Source: Thermoguttaceae bacterium (lineage in GTDB: Bacteria; Planctomycetota; Planctomycetia; Pirellulales; Thermoguttaceae). From it: a stretch of 35,897 nucleotides of DNA. Location of the stretch: positions 1-35,897 of the forward strand of contig JAFYQR010000146.1 in the NCBI GenBank assembly GCA_017559825.1. Direction: 5' to 3'. The notes under the pieces were generated by a model. The model was not told the origin of the DNA. It ran no database searches and saw nothing but the letters and a program-made list of their open reading frames with translations. Shown piece after piece: positions 23,642 through 31,589 of the stretch; the first letter of the stretch is position 1; every line of letters starts with the position of its first letter. The translations under genes were made by a program, and so were the position numbers.

Positions 23642-24154
23642 ATGAGCGAAAAAACTCTCCGCGTCGGGATTTTGATGGGCAGCGACAGCGACTGGGACAA
23701 AATCAACGGCGTCGCTAAAGCCCTCGACGAATTCAACGTCGGGTACGAAATTCACGTGATGAGCGCGCACCGCACGCCGGACAAAGTTCTCGAATACGCC
23801 TCGACGGCGAAGAGCCGGGGTTTGCGCGTCGTTATCGCCGCCGCGGGGGGCGCCGCGCACTTGGCGGGCGTCGTCGCGTCGCACACGCCGCTGCCGGTGA
23901 TCGGGATTCCCGTTAAGACCGATATGATGGGCGGGCTCGACTCCCTCCTCGCGACCGTTCAAATGCCGGGCGACGTTCCGGTCGCGACGGTCGGAACCGG
24001 TTCGGGCGGAGCGCGCAACGCCGGGCTGCTCGCCGTTCAAATCCTCGCGCTCTCCGACGAAACGCTCGCCGCCGCTTACGACGATTTCAAACGCAAGCTC
24101 GTCGATAAAATCGCCGCCAAGGACGCCGCGTTCCAAGCGAAATTGTCGTCCTGA
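23642..24154 (+). CDS. purE: N5-carboxyaminoimidazole ribonucleotide mutase
   Basis: Class I PurE converts N5-CAIR to CAIR in purine synthesis. Diagnostic motifs are GILMGSDSDW (residues 9-18), MSAHRTP (40-46) with the catalytic His43, and the glycine-rich AAAGGAAHLAGVVA. At 170 residues the length is typical for the single-domain enzyme. The start is set by AAAGGA 7 nt before the ATG; the frame is open back to 23525 but that part is Arg/Pro-rich and unlike the family. No purK is nearby, although class I PurE normally works with PurK, so purK is expected elsewhere in the genome. A terminator follows. Confidence 0.96.
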   Translation: MSEKTLRVGILMGSDSDWDKINGVAKALDEFNVGYEIHVMSAHRTPDKVLEYASTAKSRGLRVVIAAAGGAAHLAGVVASHTPLPVIGIPVKTDMMGGLDSLLATVQMPGDVPVATVGTGSGGARNAGLLAVQILALSDETLAAAYDDFKRKLVDKIAAKDAAFQAKLSS

Positions 24155-24237
24155 CCTTTGCGACGGCAAACGTCCGAACGTTCGCGCTCCGATTTCTCCT
24201 AATCGCTCGCGCAAACGCCGTCGTTCTCCGAAAACGC

Positions 24238-24292
24238 CCGCCGCGCCGCCCCGACGCTCGCTCGTCCGGAGCGACGCGGCGGATTTTCTTTT
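24238..24292 (+). terminator. Rho-independent terminator after purE
   Basis: CCGCCGCG (24238-24245) pairs perfectly with CGCGGCGG (24275-24282). An inner CGCTC/GAGCG hairpin lies in the loop. ATTTTCTTTT follows. Confidence 0.8.
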
Positions 24293-24432
24293 GCAAAATT
24301 CAAACAAAAACCAATTACAAACTCTTTTACTCGTTTTCTTCGCTAAAAACGACCCAAAAACTTTTCGAATCCGAAAAATTCGTCGAAAATTTGAGAAAAA
24401 AACGGCGAAAATTTCGTTCCGCGTTTTTTTCG

Positions 24433-24461
24433 TTGTTCTTTCGCGCAAAAAACTGTATAAT
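24433..24461 (+). promoter_or_regulatory. Sigma70-type promoter of mtnA
   Basis: TTGTTC (24433-24438) and a perfect TATAAT (24456-24461) are spaced by 17 bp, with A-rich sequence upstream that could act as an UP element. The leader to the mtnA ATG would be about 175 nt. Confidence 0.65.
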
Positions 24462-24643
24462 AAAGGGCGTTCCCGGCAAGGACGGCGGCGCTCGATTCCC
24501 GAGCGTCCCGCAAACGCGACCGTTCGAGTCGGCGTTTTTTTCGTCGCGAACGCGGCGTTCGTTCCGCGGTTTTCGCCGCTCCTTATTTTCCCCGTTTTCA
24601 CAAATCGCCTATTTCCCCGGCTTGTTCCGGTTGAGTATCCCCG

Positions 24644-25780
24644 ATGGCCCCGAAAAATAAACTGAATTCCCTCGCTTGGCGCGTTCCGGACGGAGCGTCG
24701 AGCGCGACGACCTTCGACGCTTTCCTCAACGGCGCGCTTCAAGCGCTCGATCAAACGCTCCTCCCGACGGAGCTTCGCCGCGACGATTGGCGAACGATCG
24801 AAAGCGTTTGGGAAGGAATTAAAGCGCTCCGCGTTCGCGGCGCGCCCGCGATCGGAATCGCCGCCGCTTACGGGGTTTGCGTCGGATTGCAAACGGTCTT
24901 CCGCGATTCGAACGGAGCGGTTCGCGAGCCGTCGGAGGCGGAATTTTTCGCCCGGCTCGACGAAGCGACCGCTTACCTCGCGTCGAGTCGCCCGACCGCC
25001 GTCAACCTCTTTTGGGCGCTCGATCGAATGAAGGCGAAGGCCCAGTCGCTCCGAGGAACCGCGACTCCGGCCGAAATCGCCGCGACGCTCCTCGACGAAG
25101 CGCGCGAAATTCACGACGAAGACCGCGTTCTTTGCCGCAAAATGGGCGAGTTAGGCGCGCAATTCGTTCGCGACGGCGGCGGCTACCTGACGCACTGCAA
25201 CGCCGGGGGGCTCGCGACGAGCGATTACGGCACGGCGCTCGCCGTTTTCTATTGGGCCGTCGAAGAGGAAAACAAGAAAATTCGCGTTTTCGCCGACGAG
25301 ACCCGCCCGCTCCTGCAAGGCGCCCGCCTCACCGCTTGGGAACTGAAGGAAAACGGCGTCCCGGTTACCCTCATTTGCGACTCGATGGCGGCGTCGACAA
25401 TGCGCGAAGGCAAAATCGACGCGGTTTTCGTCGGCGCCGACCGCATCGCGGCGAACGGCGACGCGGCGAACAAAATCGGCACCTACTCCGTCGCGCTTTG
25501 CGCTAAAGCGCACAACGTTCCGTTTTACGTCGTCGCGCCGAGCTCGACGTTCGACTTGACGCTCGAAACCGGCGCCGGGATTCCGATCGAAGAGCGCGAC
25601 CCGGAAGAGATTCGACGCGGCTTCGGCAAGCAAACCGCCCCGGACGGAATCGACGTTTACAACCCGGCGTTCGACGTTACCCCGGCGGAGCTGATCGCCG
25701 GCATTATCACCGAAAACGGCGTTATTTCGCCGGTTACGTCGGAAAACGTCGCGAAAATCGTCGGTAAAGCGCAAAAGTAA
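24644..25780 (+). CDS. mtnA: S-methyl-5-thioribose-1-phosphate isomerase
   Basis: MtnA isomerises 5-methylthioribose 1-phosphate to the ribulose form in methionine salvage. The IRVRGAPAIG-type motif appears as LRVRGAPAIGIAAAYG. The catalytic Cys is at residue 185 in LTHCNAGGLAT and the catalytic Asp at 266 in VGADRIAANGD. TRPLLQGARLTAWEL and NKIGTYSVALCAKAHNVPFYV are also family features. The 378-residue length is slightly above the usual 345-370. No other salvage gene is adjacent. The gene has its own promoter and a hairpin after the stop. Confidence 0.97.
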   Translation: MAPKNKLNSLAWRVPDGASSATTFDAFLNGALQALDQTLLPTELRRDDWRTIESVWEGIKALRVRGAPAIGIAAAYGVCVGLQTVFRDSNGAVREPSEAEFFARLDEATAYLASSRPTAVNLFWALDRMKAKAQSLRGTATPAEIAATLLDEAREIHDEDRVLCRKMGELGAQFVRDGGGYLTHCNAGGLATSDYGTALAVFYWAVEEENKKIRVFADETRPLLQGARLTAWELKENGVPVTLICDSMAASTMREGKIDAVFVGADRIAANGDAANKIGTYSVALCAKAHNVPFYVVAPSSTFDLTLETGAGIPIEERDPEEIRRGFGKQTAPDGIDVYNPAFDVTPAELIAGIITENGVISPVTSENVAKIVGKAQK

Positions 25781-25800
25781 CCGCGCTTTCCCTAAAACCG

Positions 25801-25833
25801 GAGCGTCGGCGCCCCGTTTTAACGCCGACGCTC
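25801..25833 (+). terminator. Strong hairpin after mtnA
   Basis: GAGCGTCGGCG (25801-25811) pairs perfectly with CGCCGACGCTC (25823-25833), eleven pairs with an 11 nt loop. No T-tract follows directly, so it may be a weak terminator or an mRNA-protecting hairpin. Confidence 0.55.
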
Positions 25834-25949
25834 GACATTTCGCGTTTCCCCCTTTTTCCTATTTTAACTTACCCCCTATTCCGCCCCGCCGCGACGGCCC
25901 CTCGCTCGCCGGGCCGCGTTCCTTCCGTCATCATCCGAGAGGTTTACCG

Positions 25950-26726
25950 ATGTCCAAAGATTACAAAGAATACGACGATTTAGGCGTCCGCTTTATTTAC
26001 CCGAGCAACTGGTTCGTGCAAACGGAAACTTGGGACAAAGGAACCTACGGAATCACCGTCGACAGCCCGGAAGGGAGCTTTTGGTCGCTCGCGATCTATC
26101 CGAAAGGCGTCGACCTCGACGCCGCGGCGAAGCAGATTCTCGGCACGCTCGACGCCGAGTACGACGAAATCGACCAAGCGGAGGTCAAACGCTACGTCGC
26201 CGACCGCGTTCTGACCGGATACGAAGTCAACTTTTTTTACCTCGACCTGACGAGCACGGCGCTCGTGTTGAAATTTGAAGACGAACATCGCGGTTACGTC
26301 GTTTATTGGCAAACCTGCGACCGCCTCGCGCTGACCGGCGAGAATCTTTCGCGCTCCGACGTTTTCGACGCGATGACGCACACGCTCGTTTCGAACCTAA
26401 CCGGGCAAGAAGTCGAGTATTGGGACGACGAAAACGACGAATTTGACTTCGCGCCCGCCGACGAAAAAGAGCGTCGCATCGCCGAAAATCGCGAATTTTA
26501 CCGCAAAAAATACGAGCGTCAACGATGGGAAGCCGAGGAGGCCCGCCGCCGCGAAGCGCTCGACGACGAAGAAATTCGCCGCAACTTGAACGACGAAAAC
26601 GACGACGAGGCCCGTCGTCGCGATTGGCTCGCCGCCGACGAAAAGCTCGAAGACTTCCTCCGCGTCGACGACGAAGAGGGCGACGAAGCGTTCGAAGAAA
26701 TCGACGAAGACGACGCTCGCGACTGA
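25950..26726 (+). CDS. Hypothetical protein with acidic charged C-terminal region
   Basis: The 258-residue protein has two parts. Residues 1-150 look folded, with alternating strands (LGVRFIYPSNWFVQTE, FWSLAIYPKG, TGYEVNFFYLDL, RGYVVYWQT) and a final helix. The pattern resembles PsbP/Mog1-like proteins that start with a YP-x-W turn, but this is a guess from appearance. Residues 160-258 are almost entirely Glu, Asp, Arg and Lys, likely a helical or coiled-coil acidic arm. There is no signal peptide, so it is probably cytoplasmic. GAGAGG lies 7 nt before the ATG. The Sir2 gene starts 55 nt downstream on the same strand and may be co-transcribed. Confidence 0.85.
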   Translation: MSKDYKEYDDLGVRFIYPSNWFVQTETWDKGTYGITVDSPEGSFWSLAIYPKGVDLDAAAKQILGTLDAEYDEIDQAEVKRYVADRVLTGYEVNFFYLDLTSTALVLKFEDEHRGYVVYWQTCDRLALTGENLSRSDVFDAMTHTLVSNLTGQEVEYWDDENDEFDFAPADEKERRIAENREFYRKKYERQRWEAEEARRREALDDEEIRRNLNDENDDEARRRDWLAADEKLEDFLRVDDEEGDEAFEEIDEDDARD

Positions 26727-26781
26727 CGTCGTCGCCCCGTTTCGCCCGTTTCCCCCATTTCAACCGACGAAAGCTCGCGTT

Positions 26782-27561
26782 ATGCCCGCCGAACTTGATT
26801 TCGACGCCAAGATTCAACGCTTCGCCGAACTCTTGGCCGCGTCGCCGAAAATCGCCGCGCTGACCGGCGCCGGAATCTCGACCGAAAGCGGAATCCCCGA
26901 CTTCCGCTCGTCGACCGGCGTTTACCAAACAACCTCGGAAGCGGTCTTTTCGATCGACTTTTTCAACGAGAATCCGGGCGAATTTTATCGGATTTTCGGA
27001 CCGTTTTACGCGCAAACGGTCGCGGCGACGCCGAACGCCGGGCACGTCGCGCTCGCCGATTTGGAACGCAAACTCGGCAAACAAGTCGAAATCGTTACGC
27101 AAAACATCGACGCGCTTCACTCGGCGGCCGGTTCGTCGATCTCTTGGGAGATTCACGGAACGTTGCGGACGTCGAGTTGCGTCGATTGCGAGCGCACGTT
27201 CGAGCGCGCCGTTTTCGAACCGGACGTCGTCGCGAGCCGAATTCCGCGCTGTCCCGAATGCGGCGGCGTTTTGAAGCCGGATATTACATTCTTCGGCGAA
27301 GCGCTTCCGGAGCGAGCGTTGCGCGGCGCGCAGTTGGCGATGTGGGAAACGCGCCTTTTGCTCGTTCTCGGCACGTCGTTGCAAGTCTATCCGGCGGCGG
27401 GACTTCCGCGCGAGTGCGACGCCGACGTTCCGTTTGTCGTCGTCAACCGAACGCCGACGCCGCTCGACCGCTTCGCGACGCTCGTTTTCCGCGAATCGAT
27501 CGGCGACGTTTTGCCTTTGGCGGTCGAACGCGCCGCGACGCTCGTTAAAGAGCGTTCGTAA
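26782..27561 (+). CDS. NAD-dependent protein deacetylase, Sir2 family
   Basis: Sirtuins remove acetyl groups from lysines using NAD+. Visible motifs are GAGIS (residues 29-33), GIPDFR (37-42), TQNID (106-110), the catalytic His125 in EIHGT, a four-Cys zinc site (C133, C136, C157, C160), the NAD-binding LGTSLQVYPAA, and VVNRTPTPLD. The sequence pattern (SEAVFSIDFFNENPGEFYR, ITFFGEALP) resembles the Thermotoga-type class U sirtuin rather than CobB: it lacks the Tyr-x-x-Arg signature of desuccinylases, so deacetylase activity is the likely one. At 259 residues it is of normal length. It lies between the acidic-arm protein and the HzsA-related gene on one strand. Confidence 0.95.
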   Translation: MPAELDFDAKIQRFAELLAASPKIAALTGAGISTESGIPDFRSSTGVYQTTSEAVFSIDFFNENPGEFYRIFGPFYAQTVAATPNAGHVALADLERKLGKQVEIVTQNIDALHSAAGSSISWEIHGTLRTSSCVDCERTFERAVFEPDVVASRIPRCPECGGVLKPDITFFGEALPERALRGAQLAMWETRLLLVLGTSLQVYPAAGLPRECDADVPFVVVNRTPTPLDRFATLVFRESIGDVLPLAVERAATLVKERS

Positions 27562-27684
27562 ACCGCCTTTTTTCCTATTTTACCGTTTTTCTAAATTTCC
27601 GTCGACGCGTCGCCGCCGAGTTTGCCGATTTTTCCGGCGTTCCGGCGTCCGACGCGTCTTTGCGCAACCGCGAGGAACCGTCCG

Positions 27685-30600
27685 ATGAAAAGAACGTTAT
27701 CGTCGTTTTTCTCCTTAATATTAATGGCGGCGGCGCCCGTTTTCGCCGCCGAGCCCCTCGTTTTCGACTTTGAAAGCGGCGACCTCGCCTCGAACGGTTG
27801 GGCGATCGTCGAAGGCGCGAACACGAAGCCGATCGGCGAGCGCGACGCCGAGTTTCACGACGAAACCGTCCCTTACGTCAAACAGGGCGAGCGTTACTTA
27901 ACGACGCTCGAATCGACCGCGAACGCGTCGCCGACCGACGACGTTCGTTGCGTTGTCGAGTCGCCGGTCTTTGAAATCGACGGCGGCGAGCTGAAATTCC
28001 TCGTCGGCGGAGGCGGCGCGAACCGTCAAAACGTTTACGTCGGTTTGGCGCTTCTCGACGAAAACGGCGCCGTCGAAACCGTCCTCAAAGTCGCCGGCAA
28101 GGACAACCAAAAGCTCGACCCGGTCGCTTGGAACGTTTCCGAATACAAGGGGCGTCTCGCGCTGATTCGGGTCGTCGACCTTGAAACCGGCGGCTGGGCG
28201 CACATTCGCTGCGACGCGTTCGAAATCCCCGGCAAAATCTCCGACGCCGGAACGAAACAGCGCCGCGACTTCTTCGAAAAAGCTCGGCTCGAAGCGGAGC
28301 GCAAAGAAGCGGAACGCCGCGAAGCCGCGCTCGACGCCCTTCGAACTCTCGACGCGCCGGTGCTTTACGTCCGCCGTCAACAATATCGCCCCGACCATCA
28401 CAACACCGCGACGCTCTTCCAAAAGGGCGAAATCAACGAGAACAGCTTCGTCGGCGGCTCCGCGCTCGTCGTTTGGAACCCGAAAACCGGCGAATCGAAA
28501 ACGCTCGTCGAACTCCCGGACGGTATTATCCGCGACCCGGAGCTGTCGTTCGACGCGACGAAAGTCGTTTTCTCGTTCCGCAAATCTAAAGACGACGACT
28601 ATCATATCGGCGAAACGACGCTCGACCTCGCCGCCGACCGACCCGCGATCAAAATTACCGCCGAAACGACCGTCGAGGAAATCGCCGCGCTCGCCGAAAC
28701 CGCCGGTTTTCGCCAACTGACGTTCGTCTCCGGCGCTTGCGACGTCGACCCGATTTACCTCCCGACCGGCGAAATCGTCTTCACGTCGACGCGCGAACCG
28801 AAGTACTGCATGTGCAACCGCCACATTATGGGCAATTTGCACAAAATGAACGGCGACGGCTCGAACGTTCGCCAAATCGGCAAAAGCACGCTCTTCGAAG
28901 GACACGCCGCGCTCCTTTCGGACGGTCGCTTGATTTACGACCGTTGGGAATACGTCGACCGCAACTTCGGCGACGCGCAGGGCGTTTGGGTAACGAACCC
29001 GGACGGCGCGAAACACGAAATCTTTTGGGGCAACAACACCGCGTCCCCCGGCGGCGTTATCGACGCGCGCCCGCTTCCCGGCGACGACTCGACGTTCGTT
29101 TGCGTCTTAGGTTCTTGCCACGACCGACCTTGGGGCGCCGTCGCGCTGATCGACCGCCGCTTGGGTCTCGACGGCAAAGCGCCGGTTCTCCAAACTTGGC
29201 CGCCGGAAACGATCGACTGGATCTCCGACGCGCCCGGCGCCGACCCGTTGCGCGAAGTAATGAAATACGATACGTTTACGCGCTCGCCTCGCAAGTACGA
29301 AGACCCGTTTCCGCTCGAAGACGGCTTCATTTTGGCGACCGGTCAAACCGGCAAAGGCGACGAAACCGCGCTTTATGTTCTCGACCCGGACGGCGGCGCG
29401 ACGCAAGTTTGGGCGGACGGCCCCGGCTGTTTCGACGCTCGTCCGATTCTCCCGACCGACGTTCCGGCGACGATCGCCGACCGCGTCGACCTCGACGATC
29501 CGAACGGTTGCTTCCACGTTAGCAACGTTTACGAAGGCTTTGGGATGGAAAACGTCGAGCCCGGTTCGGTTAAATTCCTCCGCGTCGTCGAGTCGCCGGA
29601 AAAACGCTTCTGGACGCACGCCAACTGGCAGGGCGCCGGAACGCAAGCGCCGGGAATGGCTTGGAACGACTTCAACAATAAGCGAATTCTCGGGACGGTT
29701 CCGGTCGCCGACGACGGCAGCGTTTCGTTCGCGATTCCGGCCGACCGTTTCGTTTACTTCCAACTCCTCGACGAAGAAGGCGTTATGATTCAGTCGATGC
29801 GCAGCGGGATTATGGCGCGCCCCGGCGAAACGAACGCTTGCGTCGGCTGCCACGAGAGTCGTCTCGACGCGCCGACGTCCGGCAACCTCGCGGGCGCGGC
29901 GGTTTCCGGCGACCCGCTCCCGCTCGAACCTTGGTTCGGCGCCCCGCGACTTTTCAGTTACTTGGAAGAAGTCCAGCCGGTCTTCGACAAGTACTGCGTC
30001 GCCTGCCACGACTTCGGCAAACCGGCGGGCGAAAAACTCGTTCTCGCCGGCGACCGCAACCCGGCGTTCAACGCGTCGTATTGGCAAATTCGCTCGAAAA
30101 ACTTGGTTTGCGTCCCCGGCGCCGGTCCGCACAACAAGCTCGAGCCGAACTTCTGGGGCGCGCGCAAGAGTCGTCTTTACGAAGTCTTGACGAAGGGGCA
30201 CCCAAAACCGGAAATCGACGCGAAACGTCGCGAACTCGGACTTTACGTCGACCGCGAAGTCGACGTCGAAGCGGTCGACCGCGTCGCGACTTGGATCGAT
30301 ATTAACGCGCCGTATTACCCGACGTTCGGCTCGGCGTACCGCGACAATCAATACGGTCGTTCGCCGCTGACGAACGACGAAACAAAGCGCCTGTCCGAGT
30401 TGACCGGCCTCAAAAATTTAGAACTGAGCGCCGCGATTTCGTTCGACCGTCCGGAGCGGAGCCCCTGTTTGAACCGTTGGGGCGCCGCCGACGCGCTCGC
30501 TTCCTCGGAATACGCCGAAGCGCTCGCTCTTATTAAACGCGGTCAAGAGCGGCTTGCGAAGCAAGACCGCGGCGAAGCGTCCGATTTCGCGCCGGTCGCC

Positions 30601-30741
30601 GACGTCGAAGTCGACCAAGAAAAGCGTTACAACTATTTCCGTCAACGCGAGCAAGCCGCCCGCGACGCCGTTTCGAAGGGCGAAAAGTTGAACGACCTTC
30701 AAATCGACGCGCTCGTCGGCTCGACTTGGCGCGACGAATAA
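27685..30741 (+). CDS. HzsA-related secreted diheme c-type protein
   Basis: The 1018-residue protein has a signal peptide (MKRTLSSFFSLILMAAAPVFA, cleavage before AEPL). A jelly-roll-like domain follows (FDFESGDLASNGWAIVEG). A helical Arg/Glu-rich linker and a beta-propeller-like middle come next (EIVFTSTREPKYCMCNRHIM, ALLSDGRLIYDRWEYVDR, GSCHDRPWG), which resemble the hydrazine synthase alpha subunit middle region. Two c-haem sites are visible: CVGCH at 719-723 and CVACH at 771-775. Planctomycetes that are not anammox carry many such HzsA-related proteins of unknown role; no hzsB/hzsC is nearby, so hydrazine synthesis is not implied. The start is chosen for the signal peptide and GAGGA site; the frame also opens at 27622. 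Confidence 0.9.
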   Translation: MKRTLSSFFSLILMAAAPVFAAEPLVFDFESGDLASNGWAIVEGANTKPIGERDAEFHDETVPYVKQGERYLTTLESTANASPTDDVRCVVESPVFEIDGGELKFLVGGGGANRQNVYVGLALLDENGAVETVLKVAGKDNQKLDPVAWNVSEYKGRLALIRVVDLETGGWAHIRCDAFEIPGKISDAGTKQRRDFFEKARLEAERKEAERREAALDALRTLDAPVLYVRRQQYRPDHHNTATLFQKGEINENSFVGGSALVVWNPKTGESKTLVELPDGIIRDPELSFDATKVVFSFRKSKDDDYHIGETTLDLAADRPAIKITAETTVEEIAALAETAGFRQLTFVSGACDVDPIYLPTGEIVFTSTREPKYCMCNRHIMGNLHKMNGDGSNVRQIGKSTLFEGHAALLSDGRLIYDRWEYVDRNFGDAQGVWVTNPDGAKHEIFWGNNTASPGGVIDARPLPGDDSTFVCVLGSCHDRPWGAVALIDRRLGLDGKAPVLQTWPPETIDWISDAPGADPLREVMKYDTFTRSPRKYEDPFPLEDGFILATGQTGKGDETALYVLDPDGGATQVWADGPGCFDARPILPTDVPATIADRVDLDDPNGCFHVSNVYEGFGMENVEPGSVKFLRVVESPEKRFWTHANWQGAGTQAPGMAWNDFNNKRILGTVPVADDGSVSFAIPADRFVYFQLLDEEGVMIQSMRSGIMARPGETNACVGCHESRLDAPTSGNLAGAAVSGDPLPLEPWFGAPRLFSYLEEVQPVFDKYCVACHDFGKPAGEKLVLAGDRNPAFNASYWQIRSKNLVCVPGAGPHNKLEPNFWGARKSRLYEVLTKGHPKPEIDAKRRELGLYVDREVDVEAVDRVATWIDINAPYYPTFGSAYRDNQYGRSPLTNDETKRLSELTGLKNLELSAAISFDRPERSPCLNRWGAADALASSEYAEALALIKRGQERLAKQDRGEASDFAPVADVEVDQEKRYNYFRQREQAARDAVSKGEKLNDLQIDALVGSTWRDE

Positions 30742-30812
30742 TCGCTTTCCAACGAGATTCGACGGGCGCCGATTCTTCCCAACCCGCCGATTTCCCTTAA
30801 CATCCGCGTTAT

Positions 30813-30855
30813 AACGCCGAATCGACCGCCGCGCCGATTCGGCGTTTTTCATTTT
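30813..30855 (+). terminator. Rho-independent terminator after the HzsA-related gene
   Basis: AACGCCGAATCG (30813-30824) pairs perfectly with CGATTCGGCGTT (30835-30846), twelve pairs with a 10 nt loop, followed by TTTCATTTTT. Confidence 0.92.
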
Positions 30856-30912
30856 TGCGCCGTCGTTTTGCGTCCTCTTCTCAATTTTTTCCCTTCGCGT
30901 CCCAATTTGCTC

Positions 30913-30941
30913 TTGCGCCGAACGCGCCGATTTGTTATCCT
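30913..30941 (+). promoter_or_regulatory. Sigma70-type promoter of the TTGCGC/TATCCT class
   Basis: TTGCGC (30913-30918) and TATCCT (30936-30941) are spaced by 17 bp, with GCTC before the -35 box and GT before the -10 box. It lies 69 nt upstream of the ATG at 31011. Confidence 0.65.
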
Positions 30942-31010
30942 CGGACGTCCGAGGCGGCGCCGCGCCGTTTCGTCCGTTTTCGTTCCTTTTTTCCGTTTCG
31001 AGCGCGCGCC

Positions 31011-31391
31011 ATGCCCATGTTTCAACGCGACCTCGACGCCGCCGCCGAACGCGCGCGTCGCTTTTTCGCCGACGCCCGCGATCCCGCCCGCCGACGAGGC
31101 GATCTCGCGAACGCCGCGCTCGAACTGTCGGAAACGTTGATTTCGCTCGCGTTTCGGAGCGAACGCTTGCCGTCGGTCGCGGAAAACGACGCCGACGCCG
31201 AACCGACGATTCTCCGTTTCGACGCCTTCCGTTCGCCGTCGAGCGCTGTTGAAACGCCGCCGGCGCCCGAGCCGCGCCCGACGCTTAAACTCTTTGTCGG
31301 CGACGCCGAATCGCCGCGCCGCGCTCCGACGTTTCCGCGCCTCTTCGTTCCTTGCGACGAACGCCCTCGATTGCGCGTCGTCGCCGACTGA
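31011..31391 (+). CDS. Small hypothetical protein
   Basis: The 126-residue protein starts MPMFQRDLDAAAERARRFF and continues with a helical, Ala/Arg-rich half (to about residue 50). Then comes a Pro/Ser/Arg-rich half with PTILRFDAFRSP, PTLKLFVGD and FPRLFVPCDERP. I do not recognise the family and see no signal peptide, so it is probably cytoplasmic. The frame is open back to 30855, but the ATG at 31011 sits at a proper distance from a good promoter at 30913-30941, which decides the start. Codon use fits the neighbours. It forms its own unit between the HzsA-related and TPR genes. Confidence 0.65.
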   Translation: MPMFQRDLDAAAERARRFFADARDPARRRGDLANAALELSETLISLAFRSERLPSVAENDADAEPTILRFDAFRSPSSAVETPPAPEPRPTLKLFVGDAESPRRAPTFPRLFVPCDERPRLRVVAD

Positions 31392-31472
31392 TCGTTTGTC
31401 TCGTTTTTCTTTAGCGAGTTTGTTCGCATTTCCTCACGCGCCTGTTTTAAAACGCGTAAAGAGATTTTGCTC

Positions 31473-31501
31473 TTGCGAACGCGAAGAATTTTCGTTATGC
31501 T
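31473..31501 (+). promoter_or_regulatory. Sigma70-type promoter of the TTGCGA/TATGCT class
   Basis: TTGCGA (31473-31478) and TATGCT (31496-31501) are spaced by 17 bp. The flanks GCTC and CGT match the promoters at 15003 and 30913. It lies 88 nt upstream of the TPR protein start. Confidence 0.65.
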
Positions 31502-31589
31502 AACGCCGCGCCGCGTTTCTTGCGCCGCCGATTCAACTCGTTATCCGTCACCTTTAAACGCCGATTTAAGGCGAAGTTAAGGAACGCCC

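Larger units (their letters stand above)
24155..24643. other. Intergenic region between purE and mtnA
   Basis: This holds the purE terminator, an A/T-rich block at about 24290-24430 with words resembling the purE-leader palindromes (CGAAAAATTCG at 24373, CGAAAATTTGAG, GCGAAAATTTCG), and the mtnA promoter. No gene is seen. Confidence 0.5.

Noticed and set aside
27685..30741. Evidence for anammox metabolism
   Set aside because: Only an HzsA-related protein is seen; the other hydrazine synthase subunits and hydrazine dehydrogenase are absent from the window.
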